NCBI GenBank assembly: GCA_021823875.1
Contig: JAKAMD010000065.1
Location: 1 to 12,171 of the forward strand
Length of the DNA: 12,171 nt
Reading direction: 5' to 3'
DNA from: Pseudomonadota bacterium
GTDB lineage: Bacteria; Pseudomonadota; Alphaproteobacteria; Rhizobiales; Xanthobacteraceae
Shown piece after piece: positions 6,444-12,171 of this stretch. Under the pieces are notes generated by a model. That model was not told the DNA's origin. It did not search any database and worked only from the letters and a program-made list of their open reading frames with translations. Position 1 is the first letter of the stretch. Every line of letters starts with the position of its first letter. Both the position numbers and the translations under genes were made by a program.

Positions 6444-7493
6444 TCAGTGTCCGGGCTCTTCGGTGGACGGGGCGGTCAGATGTGCCGTCGTCCGCCAATC
6501 GAGGCGTGCCGCCAGCCGCCGGATCGGCGTCGTCCAGGAGGTGATGCGCTCGCGTCCCACCAGCACGAGCACCACCAGCACCAGGCCGATCCAAAACGGC
6601 CAGTATTGCGGGGTCAGCGCCGACAGATAGTCCTGCATGAACTTGAAGATGATCGCGCCGATCAGTCCGCCATAGAGATAGCCGGCGCCGCCGATGATCA
6701 GCACCAGCAGCAGATCGGCCGAGCGATCGAAGGAGAACAGATCGAGCGAGGCGAAGGCGGTGGTCTGCGCCACCAGCGCGCCGGCGACGCCGGCGTAAAA
6801 GGCGGAGATCGTGTAGATGATGACCAGCCGGGTATCGACCGAGATGCCGATCGCCAGCGCGCGCAGCGGATTGCTCTTCACCGACAAGAGCGACAGGCCG
6901 AACGGCGAGTTCACCAAGCGGCGGGCGAGCAGGAACAGGATGAACAGAACGATCAGGCAATAGGTGTAGCCGGTGTGGCCGGCGAGATCGAACGGGAACA
7001 AGCCGAGCACCGGCTTGATGTCGACGCCCTGCAGGCCGTCGGCGCCGCCGGTCAGCCAGCCGTTCCGGTTGGCAATCTCGGCGAGGATCAGCGCCACGCC
7101 GAGCGTCACCATCAGCCGGGTCAGGTCAGAGCCGCGCAGCACCAGGAAGCTGGTGACGAAGCCGACCGCCATCGCAACGAAGCCGCCGCACAGCAGGGCC
7201 AGCACCGGCTCGTCGACGATGTGGAATTTGGCGAGCAATGCCGCCGTATAGGCGCCGAGCCCGAGAAAGGCCGCGTGCCCGAGCGAGATGATGCCGGCAT
7301 AGCCGAGGATAAGGTCGAGCGAGAGCGCGAACAGGCCGAGCCAGGCGATCTCGGTGAGGATGAGGTGCTGGTCCGGCAGCACGAAGATGGCGGCGAAAGC
7401 GGCCAGCCAGAACAGCATCTCGAGCGGATGCCAGCGGGCGCGGGCGGACAGCCATTCGGTGGCGGCGCGGATGGCGGCGGGAGAGGGGATCAT
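6444..7493 (-). CDS. livM: Liv-type ABC transporter permease LivM
   Basis: This is one of the two membrane-spanning permeases of the Liv-type importer, 349 residues, with about eight to ten hydrophobic segments. The hallmark is LGYAGIISLGHAAFLGLGAY (63-82), the LivM/LivH signature. The later FAL-type segment is seen in SLLSVKSNPLRALAIGI (201-217), part of the cytoplasmic loop that contacts the ATPases, and in IIGGAGYLYGGLIGAIIF (266-283). A hydrophilic C-terminal tail of about 30 residues (TTPIRRLAAR onward) follows the last helix. The start ATG 7493 has a GAGG ribosome site that overlaps the livH stop codon, with 10 bases between the two genes. Its place between livH and livG is the standard order. 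Confidence 0.95.
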   Translation of the reverse strand: MIPSPAAIRAATEWLSARARWHPLEMLFWLAAFAAIFVLPDQHLILTEIAWLGLFALSLDLILGYAGIISLGHAAFLGLGAYTAALLAKFHIVDEPVLALLCGGFVAMAVGFVTSFLVLRGSDLTRLMVTLGVALILAEIANRNGWLTGGADGLQGVDIKPVLGLFPFDLAGHTGYTYCLIVLFILFLLARRLVNSPFGLSLLSVKSNPLRALAIGISVDTRLVIIYTISAFYAGVAGALVAQTTAFASLDLFSFDRSADLLLVLIIGGAGYLYGGLIGAIIFKFMQDYLSALTPQYWPFWIGLVLVVLVLVGRERITSWTTPIRRLAARLDWRTTAHLTAPSTEEPGH

Positions 7494-7503
7494 GACCGGC
7501 GCC

Positions 7504-8364
7504 TCATCGCGACCCGACGCGGGAAAACAGTCCCTGCGGCCGCCAGATCAGCACCACGATCATGATGGTGTAGATGACGAAGGCGCCGAGCGAAGGCACG
7601 TAATATTTGCCGGCGACGTCGCAGATGCCGAGCAGCAGCGAGGCGAGAAACGGCCCGGTGATGCTGGACGTGCCGCCGACCGTCACCACGATCAGGAAGT
7701 AGATCATGAATTTGAGCGGGAAGGTGGGATCGAGCCCCAGGATCTCGGCGCCGAGCGCGCCACCGAGGCCGGCGAGACCCGAACCGAACGCAAAGGTGAG
7801 CGCGAAAATCCAGTTGACATTGATGCCGAGCCCGCGCGCCACCCGGCTGTCGTCGACGGCGGCGCGCAGCCGGCTGCCGAAGCGGGTCTTGGCGAGGATG
7901 AATTGCAGCGCCACCGTCAAGAGACCGCACAGGACGATGATCAGCAACCGGTAGCGTCCGATGCTGATGCCGAAGACGTCGAACTGGCCTTTCAGATAAT
8001 TCGGTATCTGCACGAAGACCTGGCTGGAGCCCATGACATAGTCGACCGCCGCCACCGACATGAACACGAGGCCGATGGTGAACAACACCTGGTCGAGCGG
8101 GTTCTTGCTGTAGACATGCACATAGAGCGTGCGTTCGAACACAAAACCGATGGCCGCGCTCACCAGGAAAGCGATCGGCAGGCCGGCGAAGAAGGGGATG
8201 CCGACGCGATTGACCAGCACGACGGTGACATAGCCGCCGGCCATGGCGAACGCGCCGTGCGCGAGATTGACGAAGTTCATCAGGCCGAGCGTCACCGCCA
8301 GCCCGGCCGCCAGCACGAACAGCAGCATGCCGTAGGCAATTCCGTCGACCAGAATAGTGATCAT
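7504..8364 (-). CDS. livH: Liv-type ABC transporter permease LivH
   Basis: This is the second permease of the Liv-type importer, 286 residues, and almost wholly hydrophobic. The LivH signature GLMNFVNLAHGAFAMAGGY (27-45) is present, along with the loop KTRFGSRLRAAVDDSRVARGLGI (begins near 164), which matches the permease-ATPase contact loop of the family, and the C-terminal VLIWRPQGLF stretch. ATG 8364 has only a weak ribosome site; the gap of 83 bases to livK holds a strong hairpin. This suggests lower expression of the membrane genes than of the receptor. Confidence 0.95.
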   Translation of the reverse strand: MITILVDGIAYGMLLFVLAAGLAVTLGLMNFVNLAHGAFAMAGGYVTVVLVNRVGIPFFAGLPIAFLVSAAIGFVFERTLYVHVYSKNPLDQVLFTIGLVFMSVAAVDYVMGSSQVFVQIPNYLKGQFDVFGISIGRYRLLIIVLCGLLTVALQFILAKTRFGSRLRAAVDDSRVARGLGINVNWIFALTFAFGSGLAGLGGALGAEILGLDPTFPLKFMIYFLIVVTVGGTSSITGPFLASLLLGICDVAGKYYVPSLGAFVIYTIMIVVLIWRPQGLFSRVGSR

Positions 8365-8404
8365 GTTGGCTCTGCGGCGTGATGCTGCATTTTGGGTGAG
8401 ATGT

Positions 8405-8432
8405 GCGCACGGCGGCGGCGGCCGCCGTGCGC
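8405..8432 (-). other. Perfect hairpin between livK and livH
   Basis: GCGCACGGCGGC (8405-8416) is exactly complementary to 8421-8432, giving a 12-bp GC-rich stem with a 4-base loop, 15 bases after the livK stop. No T run follows on either strand, so it is not a standard intrinsic terminator. It probably stabilises the 3' end of a livK transcript or causes partial termination. This would raise receptor level relative to permeases, a common arrangement for binding-protein operons (inference). Confidence 0.75.
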
Positions 8433-8447
8433 TGCGTGACGATCAGC

Positions 8448-9623
8448 CTATTTCTTGGCCGCCTTCACGGGATCCTTGACGGCCTTGAAAGTTTCGAACT
8501 CGACATTGTAGAGCTGGCCGTCCTTCTTCTCGACCTTGCGGATGTAGATATTCTGGATGATGTCGCGGGTCTGCGGATCGATCTCGATCGGCCCGCGCGG
8601 GCTTTCCCACTTCATCCCCTTCATGGCGGCGATGAGCGATTCGGCATCGGCCTTGCCTTTGGTCTTTTTCAGCGCGGCGTAGATCAGGTGCATGCCGTCA
8701 TAGCCGCCGACCGACATGAAGTTGGGGCGGAAATGATTGGCTTTCTCGAACGCGGCCACATAGGCCTTGTTCGCCGCCGACTGATGATCAGCCGAATACA
8801 TGTGCGCGGTCACCGTGCCGATGGCGGCGTCGCCCATGCCCGGCAACAGATCGTCGTCGGTCACGTCGCCGGTTCCGATCAGCTTGATGCCGGCCTTGTC
8901 GAGGCCGCGCTCGGTGAACTGCTTCATGAAGGTGCCGCCTTGGCCCGACGGCACGAAGATGTATATCGCATCCGGCTTGGCATCGGCTGCGCGCTGCAGG
9001 AACGGCGCGAAGTCGGGATTGGCGAGCGGCACGCGGATGGCCTGCAGAATCTGGCCGCCATGCGATTTAAAGCGCTCGGTAAAGGACTTCTCGGCGTCAT
9101 AGCCCGGCGCGTAGTCGGAGACGATGGTGACGACCTTCTTGATCTTATTCTGCGCCGCCCAATCGGCAATGATGACGGCCGATTGCGGCACGGTGAAGCT
9201 GGTGCGCACGATATAGGGCGACTTCTCGGTGATGATCGAGGTGCCCGCCGCCATAACGAGTTCCACCACTTTCGCCTTGGTGGCGAGCGGGGCGGCGACC
9301 AGCGCGGCCGGCGTGATCTCGAAGCCGGCGATGATGTTGACGTGATCGTTGACGATTAATTCCTGCGCCAGGCGTTTGGTGTGATCGGGCACGCTGCCGG
9401 AATCGCGCAGGATGACTTCGATCTTCTTGCCGGCGACGGTGTCGCCGTGTTGCTTCATGTAGAGGTCGACCGCCGCCTTGATCTGCTTGCCGGTCGATGC
9501 CTGTTGACCCGTCATTGACACGATCAGGCCGATCTTGACGGTTCCTTGCGCATAGGCGCCACCGGTGGCGAGCGCGCCGAGAGCGAGTGCTGCGACCGCT
9601 CCGGTCACATATTTCGACATCAT
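8448..9623 (-). CDS. livK: Liv-type ABC transporter periplasmic substrate-binding protein
   Basis: This is the exported receptor of the Liv-type importer, 391 residues, type I periplasmic binding fold (Leu/Ile/Val-binding family). A Sec signal covers residues 1-25 (MMSKYVTGAVAALALGALA, cleavage after GGAYA). The mature start TVKIGLIVSMTGQQASTGKQ is the family opening, with the ligand-side Ser/Thr/Gly stretch. Further motifs are LAQELIVNDHVNIIAGFE, VSDYAPGYDAEKSF and VGGYDGMHLIYAAL, typical of family members that bind amino acids, amides or aromatic acids. The ligand is not determined by sequence alone. ATG 9623 is preceded 7 bases upstream by a near-consensus GGAGGA ribosome site (9631-9636); a second ATG follows directly. 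It is the first gene of the livKHMGF unit. Confidence 0.95.
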   Translation of the reverse strand: MMSKYVTGAVAALALGALATGGAYAQGTVKIGLIVSMTGQQASTGKQIKAAVDLYMKQHGDTVAGKKIEVILRDSGSVPDHTKRLAQELIVNDHVNIIAGFEITPAALVAAPLATKAKVVELVMAAGTSIITEKSPYIVRTSFTVPQSAVIIADWAAQNKIKKVVTIVSDYAPGYDAEKSFTERFKSHGGQILQAIRVPLANPDFAPFLQRAADAKPDAIYIFVPSGQGGTFMKQFTERGLDKAGIKLIGTGDVTDDDLLPGMGDAAIGTVTAHMYSADHQSAANKAYVAAFEKANHFRPNFMSVGGYDGMHLIYAALKKTKGKADAESLIAAMKGMKWESPRGPIEIDPQTRDIIQNIYIRKVEKKDGQLYNVEFETFKAVKDPVKAAKK

Positions 9624-10055
9624 GAGTATTTCCTCCGTTTTGGCTGGTTCGTTTTTTTGTTCTTTTGCGGCCGCATTCGTCGGAATGGGCCACGTGTATT
9701 CGTCGGTGCCGGCTGAGGGTCAGAGCGAGCTCGGTGCCGGCCCCATGCACTCTATCGCCGCGAGAGATGGCGAGCGAGCCATGCGACCGGGTCCCAATGC
9801 TTTTTCCCAGAACCTGCTATTTTCTTGAACTCCCCTCGATCTGACTCAAGCTGCCCCATTAAGTTGCTTCCTTGATGAAAATCAAGCGGCTAGGCGCGAC
9901 ATCGTCGCGCACAGCCGGCCTGTTGCGGTTTGCCGCAACATCCGAATCACGCCATCGAATCGCTGGAGTGCTTCGCCGGACGGCAGCTGAATTCGCCTGC
10001 CGCCATCTGTGATTATAGGTAAATAGTCTAAGGTGGCGCCGCGGTTCCGCGCCGG
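9624..10055. other. Long structured intergenic region upstream of livK
   Basis: These 432 bases hold no gene I can support. The part next to livK (9624-9860) is the presumed leader and promoter zone on the minus strand, but no clear -35/-10 pair stands out. Next comes a perfect FNR/FixK-type box at 9872-9885. Between 9894 and 10053 there is a run of small inverted repeats: GCGCGAC/GTCGCGC (9894-9910), TGTTGCGG/CCGCAACA (9921-9940), CGGCAG/CTGCCG (9981-10002) and GGCGC/GCGCC (10035-10053). The last one lies directly after the small-protein gene and may mark its 3' end, though no T run follows. An untranslated RNA is possible but unproven. Confidence 0.4.
9872..9885. promoter_or_regulatory. FNR/FixK-type binding site, perfect dyad (livK side)
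   Basis: TTGATGAAAATCAA is a perfect TTGAT-N4-ATCAA match to the consensus for oxygen-responsive CRP-family regulators (FNR, FixK, Anr). One more complementary base on each side gives a 16-base palindrome. Its centre is 255 bases before the livK ATG. No well-spaced -10 box was found on either strand, so the target (livK to the left, or an unannotated transcript to the right) is open. Confidence 0.7.
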
Positions 10056-10211
10056 TCAGCCGGCGGTCATTTCGTCCTCGACGGCGTTGGCGACCTCCTC
10101 GCACACGGCCGCCAATTCGAGCAATTCTTTCTTTATGGCCTCATCCTCGGTCAGCTCGGCCAATTTGCGGTACTTGGCGGCCTCATCCCGAAGATAATCA
10201 TCGTAGAGCAT
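10056..10211 (-). CDS. Small acidic conserved-type protein, unknown function (51 residues)
   Basis: A short frame, 51 residues, starting MLYDDYLRDEAAKYRKLAEL and ending VEDEMTAG. It is rich in Glu, Asp, Ala and Leu and is predicted to form helices throughout. The AAKYRKLAE stretch followed by KKELLELAAVCEEVAN resembles a class of small hypothetical proteins seen in Bradyrhizobium and relatives (recalled, not searched). There is one cysteine, no signal peptide and no membrane segment. The start codon follows a G-rich GGGGGG run that could serve as a weak ribosome site. It is set alone between the livK upstream region and the Nfn-like operon. The FNR-type box at 10307-10320 is centred about 102 bases upstream of its start. 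No function can be assigned. Confidence 0.72.
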   Translation of the reverse strand: MLYDDYLRDEAAKYRKLAELTEDEAIKKELLELAAVCEEVANAVEDEMTAG

Positions 10212-10306
10212 AATGCCCCCCGAAATTGCGCCGCTATCCCGCGCCTTCCTGATTAGAAGGGGAGAAAAACGATTGTAGACACTAACTTTTTAGGTCCTGG
10301 CGGCCT

Positions 10307-10320
10307 TTGATATTGATCAA
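10307..10320. promoter_or_regulatory. FNR/FixK-type binding site, perfect dyad (Nfn-like operon side)
   Basis: TTGATATTGATCAA fits TTGAT-N4-ATCAA exactly. Its centre is 91 bases before the ATG of the first oxidoreductase gene and about 102 before the small gene on the other strand. If it acts as an activator site at -41.5 for the rightward operon, the transcript would begin near 10355 with a leader of about 50 bases. It supports low-oxygen control of the Nfn-like genes. Confidence 0.78.
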
Positions 10321-10327
10321 TGCCGCG

Positions 10328-10359
10328 GGCACCCCAATGCCGCATTTGGGGGGGGTGCC
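10328..10359 (+). other. Hairpin with an 8-G run downstream of the FNR-type box
   Basis: GGCACCCC (10328-10335) pairs with GGGGTGCC (10352-10359). AATG/CATT (10336-10339, 10343-10346) can extend the stem, with extra G residues bulged out. The right arm contains eight consecutive G (10348-10355). It sits where the start of the rightward transcript is expected. Role unknown. Confidence 0.45.
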
Positions 10360-10404
10360 TGTAACAAGGCGTCTGAACCACATCGCCCACGGAAAGGGGT
10401 GGTC

Positions 10405-11316
10405 ATGAACCAGCCCGCTGGTACTGCTGTTCCCACGCACGGCTTTGAGATTATCTCCCGGCAAGATTTCTCCGACGTCACCTACCTCCTCGAGTTCCGC
10501 CATCCCATGATGGCCCGGGCCGCCAAGGCCGGCCAGTTCGTCATCGTGATGTCGCATCCGGACGGGGAACGAATTCCGCTGACCATCGCCGATTTCGATC
10601 GCGAACGCGGCACCGTCACGCTGGTCATCCAGGCGGTCGGCAAAACCACCAAAGAAATGCAGCAGACCTGCAAAGTTGGCACCCGTCTCCATGCGGTGGT
10701 CGGCCCGATGGGTATTCCCAGTCATCTCGGCGCATCGAAGAAAGTCGTCTGCGTCGGTGGCGGTCTCGGCGTTGCTCCGATTTATCCGCAGGCGCGCGCC
10801 CAAAAGGAAAACGGCGCCTATGTCATTGGCGTCGTCGGCTTCCGCAACAAGGACCTGATGTTCTGGGAAGACAAGTTCCGCAAGGTCTGCGACGAACTGA
10901 TCATCTGCACTGACGACGGTTCCGTCGGCATCAAGGGCCTGGTGACGCTGGGCATCGATCAGGCGTTCAAGAATCATTCCGACATCGACGAGGTGGTCGC
11001 CATCGGCCCGCCGATCATGATGAAGGCCTGCGCCGAAGCCACGCGGTCGCGCAAGGTCAAGACCATGGTCAGCCTCAATCCGGTCATGGTCGACGGCACC
11101 GGCATGTGCGGCGGCTGCCGCGTCAAGGTCGGCGAAAAGGTGTTGTTCGCTTGCGTCGATGGCCCGGATTTCGACGGCCACGCGGTCGACTTCGACGATC
11201 TGATGTATCGCCTCGGCCGCTACAAGCCCTCCGAGAAGGAGGCCCTCGAACGCTGGCAAGAGAGCTGCCGCATTCGCGGCGACGAAGCGCTGGCGCAGGC
11301 CGGCATGAACAGATAG
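10405..11316 (+). CDS. nfnA: NfnA-like ferredoxin-NADP+ reductase subunit (sulfide/dihydroorotate dehydrogenase-like FAD/NAD-binding protein)
   Basis: This is a 303-residue cytosolic flavoprotein, the small subunit of the NADH-dependent ferredoxin:NADP+ oxidoreductase (NfnAB) family, related to PyrK and SudB. The N-terminal FAD-binding barrel includes GQFVIVMSHPDGERIPLTIAD (starts at 43). A nucleotide-binding domain begins KKVVCVGGGLGVAPIYP (112-128). A C-terminal iron-sulfur segment DGTGMCGGCRVKV carries Cys235 and Cys238, with Cys250 in FACVDGPDF. Asp230 just before them is a candidate fourth ligand, since a non-cysteine ligand is reported for this cluster in some family members. I chose ATG 10405, with GGAAAGGGG 5 bases upstream, over the GTG at 10399, which lies inside that ribosome site. 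The large-subunit gene follows 57 bases later. Confidence 0.9.
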   Translation: MNQPAGTAVPTHGFEIISRQDFSDVTYLLEFRHPMMARAAKAGQFVIVMSHPDGERIPLTIADFDRERGTVTLVIQAVGKTTKEMQQTCKVGTRLHAVVGPMGIPSHLGASKKVVCVGGGLGVAPIYPQARAQKENGAYVIGVVGFRNKDLMFWEDKFRKVCDELIICTDDGSVGIKGLVTLGIDQAFKNHSDIDEVVAIGPPIMMKACAEATRSRKVKTMVSLNPVMVDGTGMCGGCRVKVGEKVLFACVDGPDFDGHAVDFDDLMYRLGRYKPSEKEALERWQESCRIRGDEALAQAGMNR

Positions 11317-11373
11317 GCGCCGCATCGCGGGAGCCGTCCGGCCTCCCTCGGCGACATCGGTGAGGACCGATTA

Positions 11374-12171
11374 ATGGCGAAGAAAAAGACGATCCGTACC
11401 ATCCCGCAAGAGCGTACACCGATGCCGGAGCAGCCGGCCGAGGTGCGCAGGGCGAACTTCAGTGAAGTCGCCTGCGGCTACGCATTGGAACAGGCGCAAC
11501 GCGAAGCCGAGCGCTGCCTGATCTGTCCCGATCAGCCCTGCGTGCGCGGCTGTCCGGTTTCGATCGACATTCCGAACTTCATCGGCAAGATCACCGAGAA
11601 GAACTACCGCGGCGCCTACGACGTCATCACCAACACCAATCTCTTGGCGGCGGTGTGCGGCCGCGTCTGTCCGCAGGAGACGCAGTGCGAAGGCGTCTGC
11701 ACGGTCGGGGATTCGCTCGAGCCGGTCGCCATCGGCCGGCTCGAACGTTTTATCGGCGACCTAGCGATTGCCGAGGGCTGGGAGAATATCCCCTATACCG
11801 AGCCGAACGGCTTCCGCGTCGGCATCGTCGGCTCCGGTCCGGCCGGCATGGCCTGCGCCGCCGACATGGCCAAGGCCGGCTGCGACGTCACCGTGTTCGA
11901 GGCCTTCCACGAGGCCGGCGGCGTGTTGAAATACGGCATCCCCGAATTCCGCCTGCCCAACACCGTGGTCGACGCCGAGATCGGCAAGCTGATCAAGCTC
12001 GGCATCAAGTTCGAATGCAACACGCTGGTCGGGCGCCTGTTCACGATCGAGCAGATGGTCACCGAGATGGGCTTCCACGCGGTGTTCATCGGCACCGGCG
12101 CCGGCTATCCGAGCTTCATGGGCATCCCGGGCGAATCGCTCAACGGCGTCTTGTCGGCCAACGAATTGCTC
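11374..12171 (+). CDS. nfnB: NfnB/GltA-like NADPH oxidoreductase large subunit (glutamate synthase small-subunit family), 5' part
   Basis: The first 266 residues of a flavin and iron-sulfur protein of the NfnB/GltD family; the gene runs off the right edge, and family members are about 450-500 residues. The N-terminal ferredoxin-like domain carries two Cys sets for [4Fe-4S] clusters: CLICPDQPCVRGC (Cys48, 51, 56, 60) and VCGRVCPQETQCEGVC (Cys95, 99, 105, 109). The FAD Rossmann motif VGIVGSGPAGMACA spans 148-161, followed by VFEAFHEAGGVLKYGIPEFR, a family hallmark. A GAGGA ribosome site (11362-11366) sits 7 bases before the ATG. Next to an NfnA-type partner, the pair most likely moves electrons between NAD(P)H and ferredoxin, possibly by flavin-based bifurcation, rather than making glutamate: no glutamate synthase large subunit is in view. 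The product is often named glutamate synthase small chain in databases, so that label is a known source of confusion. Confidence 0.9.
   Translation, partial: MAKKKTIRTIPQERTPMPEQPAEVRRANFSEVACGYALEQAQREAERCLICPDQPCVRGCPVSIDIPNFIGKITEKNYRGAYDVITNTNLLAAVCGRVCPQETQCEGVCTVGDSLEPVAIGRLERFIGDLAIAEGWENIPYTEPNGFRVGIVGSGPAGMACAADMAKAGCDVTVFEAFHEAGGVLKYGIPEFRLPNTVVDAEIGKLIKLGIKFECNTLVGRLFTIEQMVTEMGFHAVFIGTGAGYPSFMGIPGESLNGVLSANELL

Larger units (their letters stand above)
10212..10404. promoter_or_regulatory. Divergent promoter region between the small gene and the Nfn-like operon
   Basis: The 193-base gap separates divergent genes. It contains the FNR-type box at 10307-10320. On the minus strand a TACAAT sequence (10272-10277) could be a -10 for the small gene, though 29 bases separate it from the box, wider than the usual 22 for an activator site. 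On the plus strand a hairpin with an 8-G run follows the box. A purine-rich GGAAAGGGG (10391-10399) is the ribosome site for the gene starting at 10405. Confidence 0.5.

Noticed and set aside
6420..8382. Plus-strand open frames rich in Asp, Glu, Gln and Arg across livM and livH
   Set aside because: These are mirror images of hydrophobic permease codons read antisense, not real acidic proteins.
10012..10017. Exact TATAAT on the minus strand in the gap upstream of livK
   Set aside because: No -35 match lies 16-18 bases upstream (the position holds GGCGCC) and there is no extended -10, so it is not supported as a promoter by itself.
9859..10104. Minus-strand 81-codon frame overlapping the small gene and the hairpin zone
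   Set aside because: It is Arg-rich without motifs, has no ribosome site, overlaps the better-supported small gene in another frame, and reads through the FNR-type box.
10282..11325. Long minus-strand open frame of 347 codons opposite the NfnA-like gene
   Set aside because: The plus strand encodes recognisable FAD, nucleotide and iron-sulfur motifs; the antisense product is low-complexity and has none.

Overview
The window is GC-rich, with dense collinear gene blocks and short gaps. A single CydX-type cytochrome bd oxidase, a complete Liv-type (HAAT) ABC transporter, a Bug-family solute receptor and FNR/FixK boxes together suggest an alphaproteobacterium, most likely of the Hyphomicrobiales (Xanthobacteraceae or Bradyrhizobiaceae type). 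That placement is inferred from gene content and style; no marker gene is present.

Layout from left to right. (1) 3-1111, plus strand: the 3' part of cydB and the small gene cydX, the end of a cytochrome bd quinol oxidase operon. (2) 1133-3478, minus strand: a two-gene unit made of an APH-fold small-molecule kinase followed by an enolase paralogue with altered active-site residues. (3) 3590-4645, minus strand: a stand-alone Bug-type periplasmic receptor with a twin-arginine-like signal peptide and a strong intrinsic terminator. (4) 4950-9623, minus strand: a complete five-gene Liv-type transporter in the order livK-livH-livM-livG-livF, tightly packed and partly overlapping, with a 12-bp perfect hairpin between livK and livH. 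(5) 9624-10404: a regulatory stretch with two perfect TTGAT-N4-ATCAA boxes, several hairpins and a 51-residue acidic protein gene. (6) 10405 to the right edge, plus strand: two genes for an NfnAB/GltA-like NAD(P)H:ferredoxin-type flavin and iron-sulfur oxidoreductase, the second cut by the window edge.

How the parts fit. Cytochrome bd is a high-affinity oxidase used at low oxygen. The Nfn-like pair handles low-potential electrons and NADPH, and has a perfect FNR-type box 91 bp (box centre) before its first gene. The right half therefore reads as a low-oxygen redox locus. The Liv transporter and the Bug receptor import small organic solutes, the former probably amino acids or related carboxylates. 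The kinase and enolase-like pair looks like a small catabolic or salvage module (phosphorylate, then eliminate) of unknown substrate, and is the least explained part of the window. No mobile element, CRISPR array, tRNA or rRNA was seen.
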